From a virus, in IMG/VR virus record IMGVR_UViG_3300009034_002625, positions 1-64,000 of that record: DNA of 64,000 nt. One strand, 5' to 3'. This document shows positions 20,109 through 29,047 of the stretch, piece by piece; the first letter of the stretch is position 1, and every line of letters starts with the position of its first letter. A program made the translations under genes and the position numbers. The notes under the pieces were generated by a model. The model was given only the letters and a program-made list of their open reading frames with translations, searched no databases and had not been told where the DNA came from.

Positions 20109-21560
20109 TTAACTTGCTATGTGAATATTATAACCAGAAAATTTTTCCTTAATTGTCTGAGTCATATATAAAAAGGATAATTTATCCTTTAAACTTTTAC
20201 CCTCAAAAGTTAAATTGACTTTAGAAGATTTTGACATCTCATTAAATATTTTGTGTCTAGTTGGTTTAGGAAGAAACTTTTTAATCTTTTCGGCAAGAAC
20301 ATCCAAGCTGAATTTTTCTAATTTAAAATTGCGAATTTTCTTTTTTCCCGATACAGCAATCTGGATAGATTCCTGTATCTCTTTTAAGTTTTTTTGATTT
20401 TTCACATATATCAAATCATCTCCATATTCCCGTTTTAGTTGTTTCAATTCTAAAGCTACAAATGGCTTATTGAATGCTAAAAACTCTGCGGGAACCATAC
20501 CAAAGCCCTCATGCCTAGAAAGAACAATCCCAGCTTTTGATCTTTGAATTATTTGAAATTTTGTTTTATCGTCTACCCGTTCATAATAATTGAATTTGTG
20601 AAGATTATTTCCATTTCCAAAAACCTCTCTGACTTTCGAAGTTCCAGTTCCAATATAATTAAGATCCAATGGATCTTTCATTTCAATAATTGCTTTTCCA
20701 ATTTCTTTCCATCCTTTAAAATCTGCAATTCTTCCTATATAAGTAATTTCATTTTCTATTTTCTGCTTTAGAACACTTTTCATAACTTCTAAATTTAATG
20801 GCGGTTCACAAATGTGAATAGGAATTCTATTAAATCTCTTATCCCATTCATAAAATTTTTCTTTAGTCATTTTTGAGCTACAAAGTATTGCATCTGCTTG
20901 GAGATATTCTTCTCGATGATCTACAATTTTATCTTTCCATTCAGGAACTTCTTCTGTCAACCATTTGTCTGTTTCATAACAAAATAGCCAAATCGGAATC
21001 TGAAAAAACTCACCATATTCAATAGCTCTTTTTAAGCATTGCGGAGGAGTCCCGATTACCAAATCAAAACCTGCATACTTAATAGCATAACGGTTATTAA
21101 ATTCAAATGAAATGCCTATTTCTCTTTTCCAATCATTCATAAAAGGAGATTCTTTCGGAGTACAAACATGAATATGCGCTCCAGTTTTAGCTAAAGCTTG
21201 GACTAAAGCATAATCAGAATATCTTGCTCCAGAATATCCAGGATCATCAGCAGTCATGAATAAAATTTTAAATTTACGTTCAGGATGAAAAGCTCTCCGG
21301 ATATCCTTTCTGGAACTAAACGCTCTAGACTCTCCAACTTCAGGTGCTTTCTCAAACCACTTTTCAAAAACATCTGCCCCCACTGAAACTTTTTGAAAAG
21401 GTGATCCCGAGGAAAGAAACCAATTTTTCATCAAACTGGAAATAGGAAAAGGTTCTCCCTTGAGAACAGTAATTTCTCGACCCCAGCGAGAATTTAAAGT
21501 ATTTTCAATTCTTTTCGCTTTTTTGGGTCCGGTATAAACTAACCAAATAACATCTTCCAT
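20109..21560 (-). CDS. glycosyltransferase, GT4-like
   Basis: A 483-residue protein with a two-domain GT-B layout. The donor-side half has NEITYIGRIADFKGWKEI and SRHEGFGMVPAEFLAFNKPFV, the typical GT4 EGFG motif with its following Glu. The N-terminal ~90 residues are an extra domain of unknown role, then DDPGYSGARYSDYALVQAL, a typical N-terminal Gly-rich loop. It would transfer a sugar from an activated donor. Placement right after the capsid gene suggests modification of virion protein, or of host or phage DNA; the substrate is not shown by the sequence. Confidence 0.85.
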   Translation of the reverse strand: MEDVIWLVYTGPKKAKRIENTLNSRWGREITVLKGEPFPISSLMKNWFLSSGSPFQKVSVGADVFEKWFEKAPEVGESRAFSSRKDIRRAFHPERKFKILFMTADDPGYSGARYSDYALVQALAKTGAHIHVCTPKESPFMNDWKREIGISFEFNNRYAIKYAGFDLVIGTPPQCLKRAIEYGEFFQIPIWLFCYETDKWLTEEVPEWKDKIVDHREEYLQADAILCSSKMTKEKFYEWDKRFNRIPIHICEPPLNLEVMKSVLKQKIENEITYIGRIADFKGWKEIGKAIIEMKDPLDLNYIGTGTSKVREVFGNGNNLHKFNYYERVDDKTKFQIIQRSKAGIVLSRHEGFGMVPAEFLAFNKPFVALELKQLKREYGDDLIYVKNQKNLKEIQESIQIAVSGKKKIRNFKLEKFSLDVLAEKIKKFLPKPTRHKIFNEMSKSSKVNLTFEGKSLKDKLSFLYMTQTIKEKFSGYNIHIAS

Positions 21561-21572
21561 TATTTTCCTTAA

Positions 21573-21604
21573 GGGACGGGGAAGAAGTGATTCCTCCCCA
21601 TCCC
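21573..21604 (-). terminator. hairpin after the capsid gene
   Basis: An inverted repeat between the capsid and glycosyltransferase genes: GGGA then GGGGA on one arm pair with TCCCC then TCCC on the other, split by one mismatch. On the minus strand only TTAAGG follows, so the U-run is weak. It may partly stop the late transcript after the highly made capsid protein, or protect its mRNA end. Confidence 0.45.
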
Positions 21605-21615
21605 TGTTAATCTAA

Positions 21616-22623
21616 CTAGCTAAGATCTGTCGCTGCTGTATAAAGAGCATAGAGTCTATCTGTGTTGAGAACCTTGACTTGATCATACCAACGAAGGGCA
21701 ACACCGAAGTATCTTCCATAATCATCTTTTTCTTCAGCCCAAATGAACTGAATAGCATTTTCATGGAAGAAACCAATTGCTCTTCCAAGAGCTCTTGGAC
21801 CCATCATGAAACCCTTATAAATCGTGGTAGAATATCCATTGGCAGCTGATACGATCAACGGAGACCTATAAATAAGGCATCCATCCCAATAAGCATCAAA
21901 GCCTCTAAACGCAGGACCTATGGCATTTTGCTCAGACATGGTTGAACCAGCCTGCGCGGCAGCCGTCTTATAGTCAGTGTGAGTTACCAGATCATAAATC
22001 TGGTAAGGATGTAAGAAGCAAACATAATATCCATCGGCTTTCGCTCTTGGATTTGTGGGATCTCCTACATCGAATTTAGGAACTTTCGCTCCCTCCATCT
22101 TGTATTTCAACTTGGAAATGGTTCCAGGGGTTATTTTATCAGTAGCATCAATATCTCCAGATCCCGTAGCATCTCCGCCCCACAAAATATTTGCGGCAAG
22201 ACATCCCGACACCAATGCCGTAAAGGCATCCGTTTCCTTTTTCTCCGCAGCTTCTTCGCCTAGAGTATAAACAGCCTCTTTTCTCAGTTCTATCAAGGTT
22301 TTAGCTCTTGCGCTAGCTGTGAATGCAACTGCTCCACCTTTCTCTGTAGGCTCGTAACTAACCAAGTCAAATTGCATCTTCTTCTCATTGCCTTTTAGAG
22401 AAGTAGTTTCAGTCAAATCCCAACTGATGTTAAGCTTTTGTCTCTTTGGAATGTTAAGCTTATCACCTTCTTTTTCAATGAGCTCTCTCTTGATAACCTC
22501 AAATTTGGCCATAAATCTCTTAGCCCAGTTGACATCCTCAACCTGCTTGGTCCAAATTTCTGGCAGGGTATTATCTATCGTGGTTGAAGATGTTACATTA
22601 GTATAACTTGGATTATCAGCCAT
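21616..22623 (-). CDS. major capsid protein, N4-gp56-like
   Basis: A 335-residue protein directly after the scaffold region. It resembles N4-gp56-family major capsid proteins, with an opening TLPEIWTKQVEDVNWAKRF and LIEKEGDKLNIPKRQK; the late segment FFHENAIQFIWAEEKDDYGRYFGVAL fits the HK97-fold peripheral region. These proteins form the icosahedral shell. A good AGGAGGATTTGAAC site precedes the ATG. Name given from pattern memory and position, no search was run. Confidence 0.8.
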   Translation of the reverse strand: MADNPSYTNVTSSTTIDNTLPEIWTKQVEDVNWAKRFMAKFEVIKRELIEKEGDKLNIPKRQKLNISWDLTETTSLKGNEKKMQFDLVSYEPTEKGGAVAFTASARAKTLIELRKEAVYTLGEEAAEKKETDAFTALVSGCLAANILWGGDATGSGDIDATDKITPGTISKLKYKMEGAKVPKFDVGDPTNPRAKADGYYVCFLHPYQIYDLVTHTDYKTAAAQAGSTMSEQNAIGPAFRGFDAYWDGCLIYRSPLIVSAANGYSTTIYKGFMMGPRALGRAIGFFHENAIQFIWAEEKDDYGRYFGVALRWYDQVKVLNTDRLYALYTAATDLS

Positions 22624-22680
22624 TGTTCAAATCCTCCTATTTTCTTTATTTCCTCAGTTCAGAAAAAAACCAATCACCAA

Positions 22681-23211
22681 TTATTTTTTTGTCTCGTCAA
22701 GATAATAATCGGTTCCAACCAATTTGATCTTTTCTGCATTCATCAGCTCGGTCATTTTTCCCGGAGGCATTTTGGCTATATCATCTGCGGTTAATTTTTT
22801 GCCTGTCGGAGTTTCTTTCTTGGTAGCTTGCTTTCCATCTCCTGTCAAAATCGAGGGCATTTCTTCAAAAACGGAAAGAAGTTCCAATGTTTCCTTGCTA
22901 AAATCAGCTTCAAGATCAGTTCTGTCTCCTTCAAATTTCTCGACCATTGACAAAACTTTGGCTTTCTGAGCTGGAGGAAGTTTACCTGAACCAACCAAAC
23001 TTTCCACTTTCTCGTTGATCATCTTGGTAGACTGGGCTTTTCGAATTTTTTCCAGAGTCTCTATCTTTTTAACCCCAGTCTTAACAGCCTCTTCGAGCTT
23101 AACCAAAGACTCATGAGTTTGTTTTCCAAGAGCTATTTCTCTCTTCTTGAGCTCAGCCTCTTTCTTTTCAAGAGCTTTGGCCTTTTCAACTAGTTCTTTA
23201 ACTTCTTCCAT
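22681..23211 (-). CDS. nested scaffold protein from internal in-frame start
   Basis: The ATG at 23211 is in frame with the protease gene and is preceded, 8 bases away, by TAAGGAGG, a full match to the anti-Shine-Dalgarno. It would yield 176 residues: a long coiled coil (VEKAKALEKKEAELKKRE), then helical segments and a C-terminal helix, as in scaffolds. Lambda C/Nu3 and Mu I/Z use the same overlapping layout. No protein evidence is available here. Confidence 0.65.
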   Translation of the reverse strand: MEEVKELVEKAKALEKKEAELKKREIALGKQTHESLVKLEEAVKTGVKKIETLEKIRKAQSTKMINEKVESLVGSGKLPPAQKAKVLSMVEKFEGDRTDLEADFSKETLELLSVFEEMPSILTGDGKQATKKETPTGKKLTADDIAKMPPGKMTELMNAEKIKLVGTDYYLDETKK

Positions 23212-24027
23212 CGTATCTTCCTCCTTAAGATATTCGAAATTCACAAGTTTTTTTACACCTACAGAATCTGCTTCAAGTTGCTGAAATCCTTCTAACTTTG
23301 TGATTTGTGGATCAAGCGTTAAAGCGACATGATCGATAATCTCACCCTCATCTTCTCCAGATTCAGAATTTTTAAAGTGAGGATCAATGCTTATACTTGT
23401 GTCCTTAATCGATTTATTGCTGACCAACTCTTCAATTTGATCAGTAGTAAAACCAATTAAGCCCCACAAAGAATTATTGTCCCGAATCTCAAGATCTTCA
23501 ACCCAACCAGTATTCAAGCGTGGATCTTTCGAATGACGGAGAGGAACTGGAACCTTTTTGAGCTCTTTTTTAAAAGCATCAATCCATTTCTGCAATCTTT
23601 CAACAGTCACTTCCAATTTCTTTTCCGTACCCGGAATAATCCAAGATCCTACCCGAATCAACTCTTTCCAGAATTTCTTACCTTCTTTATTCTCAAAATT
23701 CAAATCCTCAATGTTTGAGCTAAGAAGAAGGCTTTCTTCCGCGGTTGGTTCGAATTCCTCAAGAAACTTCGAATAAGCAGCGCCAGCAGTCTTAATAATG
23801 TAGCCCTTGATTCTTCCAAGTAGCAATTTTAGGTTCTTGGGGGCTTTCTCAATTTCCTTATCAATGAACTGAATTACGGCCTTAAACTTTCCACCATAAG
23901 GTGCCTTTGCCATTTTATCTTTATCCTTTTCTGGATATTCATCTTTATCCTTTTTATAAGGCTCATAATCCTTTTTCTTCTTATCTTTCAAATCTTTATC
24001 CCAATTTCCATAAAAATCGTCACTCAT
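22681..24027 (-). CDS. head maturation protease fused to scaffold (Mu gpI-like)
   Basis: About 448 residues. The start at 24027 overlaps the previous TGA as ATGA and follows a GGAGG site. Residues ~1-45 are extremely charged. The ~115-250 region resembles Mu gpI-type proteases: VPVPLRHSKDP, then GLIGFTTDQIEELV, KDTSISIDPHF and HVALTLDPQI. The last ~175 residues form a coiled-coil scaffold-like domain that can also be made alone from an internal start at 23211. Protease and scaffold would drive procapsid assembly and then be removed. Confidence 0.65.
   Translation of the reverse strand: MSDDFYGNWDKDLKDKKKKDYEPYKKDKDEYPEKDKDKMAKAPYGGKFKAVIQFIDKEIEKAPKNLKLLLGRIKGYIIKTAGAAYSKFLEEFEPTAEESLLLSSNIEDLNFENKEGKKFWKELIRVGSWIIPGTEKKLEVTVERLQKWIDAFKKELKKVPVPLRHSKDPRLNTGWVEDLEIRDNNSLWGLIGFTTDQIEELVSNKSIKDTSISIDPHFKNSESGEDEGEIIDHVALTLDPQITKLEGFQQLEADSVGVKKLVNFEYLKEEDTMEEVKELVEKAKALEKKEAELKKREIALGKQTHESLVKLEEAVKTGVKKIETLEKIRKAQSTKMINEKVESLVGSGKLPPAQKAKVLSMVEKFEGDRTDLEADFSKETLELLSVFEEMPSILTGDGKQATKKETPTGKKLTADDIAKMPPGKMTELMNAEKIKLVGTDYYLDETKK
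23220..23227 (-). promoter_or_regulatory. internal ribosome binding site TAAGGAGG
   Basis: A full anti-Shine-Dalgarno match inside the protease reading frame, 8 bases upstream of an in-frame ATG. Such a perfect site by chance inside coding sequence is unlikely, which supports separate translation of the scaffold domain. Confidence 0.7.
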
Positions 24028-24524
24028 GATATAACCTCCCATATTTCAATTCTCTGCTCTTCCAGCATCACTTCCTGGCCTTGAGCAGGATTGATAACAA
24101 CAGAGATATTCCTAAACTCGATGTCTTTGGCACTCCTTTTCTTACCTTTTGTATTGACTTCTGTCAAACGCATGGCTGGAGAAACACCAAAAGACATAAA
24201 ACCCATCAGCCTTTTCTGATCCTCTAATTTCTTGATAAGAACGGAATCAACAAAACACAATTCTGCTCTTATTCCTTTTACACCCTGATCCCAAAAAGGC
24301 TGTCTATAAAAACCTACCCAGGTTTCTATTCCTTCTTTGTGATCAGTAAAAATGGAAAACTTTCCTCCCTCAGCAGGTTTGCCCTCATCCTTCTTCAAAT
24401 CGGCGAGGGCTTTTTTAATTTCCTCTGCGGGATAGAAAAGATCATTCCATGTTCCTTCTTTTAAGATAATTCTATTCTTAAAAATAAGAATATTATCTTT
24501 TTTTTCAAAACAATACAAATCCAT
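24024..24524 (-). CDS. prohead protease-like protein
   Basis: A 166-residue protein upstream of the protease-scaffold gene. FYPAEEIKKALADL, then IFTDHKEGIETWVGFY, GIRAELCFVD, GFMSFGVSPAMRL and NISVVINPAQGQEV fit the pattern of phage prohead protease folds, with His in TDH and Ser in SFGVS as the likely catalytic pair. Because a Mu-I-like domain follows in the next gene, this phage may encode two related proteases, or one of them may have lost activity. It is coupled by an ATGA overlap. Confidence 0.6.
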   Translation of the reverse strand: MDLYCFEKKDNILIFKNRIILKEGTWNDLFYPAEEIKKALADLKKDEGKPAEGGKFSIFTDHKEGIETWVGFYRQPFWDQGVKGIRAELCFVDSVLIKKLEDQKRLMGFMSFGVSPAMRLTEVNTKGKKRSAKDIEFRNISVVINPAQGQEVMLEEQRIEIWEVIS

Positions 24525-27500
24525 TTAGTCCCTTTCTCCTCCAGGGCCAGCCAATCTTTGAAAAACCCAAATGTCGGCTTTGGGGGTTTCTCTTTTGAAA
24601 GTATATAGTCCCTTTAAATGCTTTCCCTTGAATTCCGCCGACATGAAATTTGGATTGTCCTCCAAAATATTCAGCGAACCAGAATCTTCAATATCTACAT
24701 TCGCCTCTATTTTCTTGTTAGGATTTTCCCCATGCGCCGGTGGAAGCTTGCCTTTAAAAGTCATCCAAGCTTTCACTGGAGCATTGGGAGGACCAATTGT
24801 CGTCTTAACTTTTTTTGCAGCAACCGCTTCTTCAAAAAGAGGTGATTCTTTCAACTTGAAAGTATCAAGCCATTCTTTGCCCCTATCTATTCTAGTAGAA
24901 TATTGTTCAACCGGCATTGCTCTCACAACTTTTGCACCAAGCCACCATATTTTCTGAAGAATGAATTTTGCTTTAGCTAATTCCAATTCTTTTACTTCAA
25001 TCTTTCTATGTTTCAAATAACCTTCATCGATAAGCCAATTAAAAGCTAAATCCATTTTTTTCAAAGCCTCATTTTTGGATACAGCTTTAGTCCACCATTT
25101 TATTTCATCTGGAATGATAGCTTCAAATTCAGGAGATAATCCCGATGTTCCCCGAGGTGGAACATAGTCTCTTTTCTTCCTTCCTTCTGGAGACATCAGA
25201 TAGGGAATTTCATTTTTAGTCTTAGAGAAAAACCAAAAAAGTTCCTTCTTCCCAACTCTTTCCCATTCTTTTCTCCTACCTATTAAACGTGTAATAAATC
25301 TTCCTTTATATTTACTACCTCTCAAAAAATACTCTCTAAAATATGCCTTTCTGGTTCCGGGCCAAGAAAGACCCCAGTCTTCTCCCCAGAATACTCCCTT
25401 TTTAGTAGCAGTTGCACCTACTTGACCAGGTTCAACAATATTTTTAATTTCCTTAATCCATACCAAGGGTTGAGTTCCTTTTTCTGTAGCATAGAGTCTG
25501 GTTCCAACCGGCATATCTGGTCTCATTTTTTTAATTTTGGGATCATTCGCATATTTTTCAGCTTTTTCAAAAGTATCAACATCTTCTTTTATTGCCCCCT
25601 TAATCTGATTAGCAATAGTCCAGCCTTCAAGATGATCATTTATTTTAATCCTAAGATCGCTGTGCAAACTCCGTCCCCTGAAATGATCAGATAGTTGGAA
25701 GAATCCTTTTGGCAATGTTTTCGGATCCATCTTTAAAATTTGTTCTCTAGTTTTACCAGTCCATTTTTTAAACTTGCTTTCCACTTCTGGAACTTTTGGA
25801 GGTTCTTTCTCAAGATTGATTTCTTCTTTAAAAGAAAGTTCATAAAAAGAAGAATGATAAGATAATCTTCCGCTTATCGCTTCTTCCCCAGCTAGCTCAG
25901 CTTCTTCTTCAAAAAAAAGTTTTTTCTTTTCAAAAACTTCTTTGTATCGTTTTGGGAAAGGCTTCTCGGCTATTTCTCCACCAGTTTCTTTAACAAGTTT
26001 CAAAGCAAACTCCAAACTATCAGGTTTAGTTTTATCTTCACGTTTCTCAATTGGTCGAGCAGCCCACATATTCAACCAAATCTCATTGGTTTTGGGATCC
26101 GTATATTTATTTATATTTGAGAAGGCCACTCTTAATATATCTCCTACCTTACATTTGATTCTAGTGTTATAAGTCCTTCCTGAAGGAATTAACTTATCTC
26201 CCTTTCTCACAACCGTGAGATAATTCCATGCTGCTAACTTTCCAGCTTTAGGACCTGCAACCTGATGGATATCAATAACTTCTACATCTAAGTCAGCTTC
26301 TTTTTTGCCTTTAACCCATTTAGTTGACATTCCACCTAAAGGATAAGTTCCTTCTGACTGCTTAACCATCATTCCTTCTGAATTCTTGATCCCCCCAAAA
26401 TGTTCCCAAGCCTTTTCTACTTGTCCTTCATTTTTGCAAAGCCTCCATTCCATAACTTGGAGTTTACTTAAATTTAAAGGCTTGATTGCTTTATCTAAAA
26501 CATGTTTTCTTTCCATTTCAGTTTCTTTATGCAAATCTCTATCATCGATCATTAGAATGGTAAAGATATTAGCAAAGAAAGGCTTGTCATCTACAGCTCC
26601 TTTAGAATGAGCATATCCTGCAACATCGCTTCTACCCATATGTTTGCCTTTCAAGAATCCCTCAGACCATCCTTCTATTTCACTATCAACGATAAAATCT
26701 TGTTTAACCTTTTTGGCTTGAGCAACGATAGTTGGAAGTCTATGAGTCCAATCTCCACCATCTTCAGATTGGATTTTTACTCTATCACCCTTTTTACTGA
26801 TAATAGCACGTGCACCGTCCGCTTTCTTATCAATGATAAACTCATAATCTTCAGGCTTGAATTTGCCTTTCAAAAAATTCAAGATATTCTTAATCGAATA
26901 AACTTCTTGTTTTCTATATCCTGCAATTCCTTTAAGTGGAAGAAAATATCTAAAATATTCTATCTTATCTTCTCGTTTTGACTTTTCAGCTTGACTGCTA
27001 ACTTCTTCTGATTTAATTCTCTGGAAATTCCAACCATCTTTAGATAGACCTACCAGTTTATCTTCGCATCTTTCAAATTTAATATTATAGAGAGGAATAT
27101 AACTAGTAAATAATCTGGAATCAGAAACAAGATGGATGTCTTCCATCAAATCTGTAGGTAATTGGGACATAAGTCTAAATTCTTCTTCCGGCAGTAAGTC
27201 TCTCCTGCAAATCAAATCAACATCATTCCCGTGTCCTGAAACTGCCATTGAACCAGCAAGACAAACAAGTTCTTTTCCTATATAGAAATCTTTAAATAAA
27301 TCCAAAACTCCCTGAAGTTTATATTTTCGCTTCTGGCCATAAAGCTCATATTTCATAGAAATCTTATCAAGCAGGTCTATGATTCTGTGTTCCATATTCC
27401 TTCTATCTCTCATTTCATCAACAACAAAAGCATGAGCATGAATCAAGGGTTCTGAAATTTTTGGGTAATTTTCCCAGAAGATATCATGGAGTTCTGAATG

Positions 27501-28082
27501 AAGAATAACTAATTCTTTATTCGAAAGACTGTCCAGATATTCAGGCGTAACCTCTTTAATATCAAACTTTCTCTCAAAATTCAAATAATGAATATCGTCA
27601 ACAAAAGCCTGAACTTCCTTTTTTTGCTTGATATCTTTTGGCCTATCAAAAGGAATAACTTCCCTAACTTTCCACAAATAAAACTCTTTAACATTTGGCC
27701 AAAAAGCTATTCTTTCATCATCTGTAATTTTATGAACATCTCTTAGTTCATCGAATTCTTTTCGAGAGATCTTTTCATAATCCTGAAAACGAGCTAGGCC
27801 ATAGTCTTTCTTGCCACTCACAATATGATAAAAGCCGCGTAGGTCAAATTTCTTTGATTTAACCACGGCCGCTTTATTGCCCGATATGAGCATCTGAGCA
27901 TGCGGAGAGACTAAAGTTAGGCCCTTCGTAGATTCCTTCGCCAGGACTTCTCGAAAGACCTCTCGAGAAATTCTCTTCATTTTGTTAGGATGGAAAACAG
28001 TTGATTCTCGATCAATTAACTCCCTAACAATTTTTCCCAAAAAAGTCATAATTTGTTCTTTTGTAAAATCTTTTATTTCCAT
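24525..28082 (-). CDS. nucleotidyltransferase / ATP-dependent DNA ligase / LigD phosphoesterase-like fusion
   Basis: About 1185 residues from the ATG at 28082. The N-terminal ~250 residues include a region (KKFDLRGFYHIVSGKKDYG) and a helical H-x-x-LH plus H-x6-EM pattern. A polymerase-beta-type nucleotidyltransferase follows (GSMAVSGHGNDVDL, ~277-290). The ligase core spans ~390-600 with motif I KADGAR, a DSEIEGW motif III, EGMMVKQSEG motif IV and KWVKGK motif V, followed by an OB-like region. At ~800-830, H-x6-HSDLR resembles the LigD 3'-phosphoesterase. The closing strand LYTFKRETPKADIWVFQR also fits that domain, so ~300 residues may be inserted in it. It would seal and trim DNA ends; its place among head genes is unusual. 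Confidence 0.8.
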   Translation of the reverse strand: MEIKDFTKEQIMTFLGKIVRELIDRESTVFHPNKMKRISREVFREVLAKESTKGLTLVSPHAQMLISGNKAAVVKSKKFDLRGFYHIVSGKKDYGLARFQDYEKISRKEFDELRDVHKITDDERIAFWPNVKEFYLWKVREVIPFDRPKDIKQKKEVQAFVDDIHYLNFERKFDIKEVTPEYLDSLSNKELVILHSELHDIFWENYPKISEPLIHAHAFVVDEMRDRRNMEHRIIDLLDKISMKYELYGQKRKYKLQGVLDLFKDFYIGKELVCLAGSMAVSGHGNDVDLICRRDLLPEEEFRLMSQLPTDLMEDIHLVSDSRLFTSYIPLYNIKFERCEDKLVGLSKDGWNFQRIKSEEVSSQAEKSKREDKIEYFRYFLPLKGIAGYRKQEVYSIKNILNFLKGKFKPEDYEFIIDKKADGARAIISKKGDRVKIQSEDGGDWTHRLPTIVAQAKKVKQDFIVDSEIEGWSEGFLKGKHMGRSDVAGYAHSKGAVDDKPFFANIFTILMIDDRDLHKETEMERKHVLDKAIKPLNLSKLQVMEWRLCKNEGQVEKAWEHFGGIKNSEGMMVKQSEGTYPLGGMSTKWVKGKKEADLDVEVIDIHQVAGPKAGKLAAWNYLTVVRKGDKLIPSGRTYNTRIKCKVGDILRVAFSNINKYTDPKTNEIWLNMWAARPIEKREDKTKPDSLEFALKLVKETGGEIAEKPFPKRYKEVFEKKKLFFEEEAELAGEEAISGRLSYHSSFYELSFKEEINLEKEPPKVPEVESKFKKWTGKTREQILKMDPKTLPKGFFQLSDHFRGRSLHSDLRIKINDHLEGWTIANQIKGAIKEDVDTFEKAEKYANDPKIKKMRPDMPVGTRLYATEKGTQPLVWIKEIKNIVEPGQVGATATKKGVFWGEDWGLSWPGTRKAYFREYFLRGSKYKGRFITRLIGRRKEWERVGKKELFWFFSKTKNEIPYLMSPEGRKKRDYVPPRGTSGLSPEFEAIIPDEIKWWTKAVSKNEALKKMDLAFNWLIDEGYLKHRKIEVKELELAKAKFILQKIWWLGAKVVRAMPVEQYSTRIDRGKEWLDTFKLKESPLFEEAVAAKKVKTTIGPPNAPVKAWMTFKGKLPPAHGENPNKKIEANVDIEDSGSLNILEDNPNFMSAEFKGKHLKGLYTFKRETPKADIWVFQRLAGPGGERD

Positions 28083-29047
28083 GTTCCTTGTTTCCTTTTG
28101 GCCGAAGCACAAGCAAGTAGAAATCGCATATCATCCCTTAATTGTATCTCAGTTCTACTATCGGCTTCATATTTTTCAGTATCAAGTTCTTTGTTATTTT
28201 CAATGGGCTCATTTATACAAACCCATAGTTGGTTGTCAATATCTTTCCCGCCTAAAATATTTCTGCTGGTCTGCAATTGAACTCGTTCGACAGATTTAAA
28301 AACTATCTCAAGATTTTTTCTGATATTTCCTTCGCAATGCATAAGAAAGATTTTGCAGTTCTTGCTTAGTTTATTAACTATCTGAGGAATATCATTTAAA
28401 TTGAAAGGCATACTAGCTATCTCTTTTTGTTCCAAAATGCAATCCAAAAATTTTTGAGGTTCATATTTAGATGAATCGTATGGCGGGTCAAAATAAACTA
28501 CATCTACCTTTGGAAAATTCATTCTTTGAATATCTTCCCTTAAAACCTTAGCCTCTTTTGAAAAATTTATTCTTCGATAGAAAGATTGTTTAATTTTCTC
28601 TTCTAAAAATTCCTCAAATCGCTTAGAAAAGTTATTTTCTCTAATTGGCATATAGGTAAAATAATGAGTAAAGGTATCCGCCAACACTCCCAAGCCAATA
28701 TGTTTTTTCTTCATTTGTTGTGCATGAACTGCCAATCCATCAATTCGTTTTCTTAATTCTTCGGGTTCTTTTCTCATCTTTGCTTTAGTAAACCATCCTT
28801 CAACTGGCTTAGCTTTTAAGAAAGCATCAGTTTCTTCCTTTGTTAGTTTGTCTTTTGAAAGCAAATAACGAGAAAACCAATAAGGAACTCCATTAACATC
28901 GTTAGCTAAAACTTCCATTCCTCGTCTTAAGCAAGATAAAAGAACCGTGCTTCTACCACAACAAGGATCAAAGATGGACTTCGCCCCAACTGGAATTCTC
29001 TCCAGAATATCGTCTCGAACTAAATGTCTACTTTGCCACCAAATCAC
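28073..29047 (-). CDS. DNA (adenine-type) methyltransferase-like protein
   Basis: A 324-residue protein with an S-adenosylmethionine-binding motif FDPCCGRSTVLLSCLRRG near residue 25 and a catalytic DPPYDSSKY near 150. The order, SAM motif first, fits alpha- or gamma-like N6 methyltransferases. The mid-region between them is long and basic and may hold target recognition. It is joined by overlaps to portal and ligase-fusion genes. It may modify phage DNA before or during packaging, but the base and site are unknown. Confidence 0.8.
   Translation of the reverse strand: MIWWQSRHLVRDDILERIPVGAKSIFDPCCGRSTVLLSCLRRGMEVLANDVNGVPYWFSRYLLSKDKLTKEETDAFLKAKPVEGWFTKAKMRKEPEELRKRIDGLAVHAQQMKKKHIGLGVLADTFTHYFTYMPIRENNFSKRFEEFLEEKIKQSFYRRINFSKEAKVLREDIQRMNFPKVDVVYFDPPYDSSKYEPQKFLDCILEQKEIASMPFNLNDIPQIVNKLSKNCKIFLMHCEGNIRKNLEIVFKSVERVQLQTSRNILGGKDIDNQLWVCINEPIENNKELDTEKYEADSRTEIQLRDDMRFLLACASAKRKQGTWK

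Noticed and set aside
24571-24957. Antisense frame of 128 codons opposite the ligase fusion
   Set aside because: It mirrors the codon pattern of the real gene and lacks a ribosome site.
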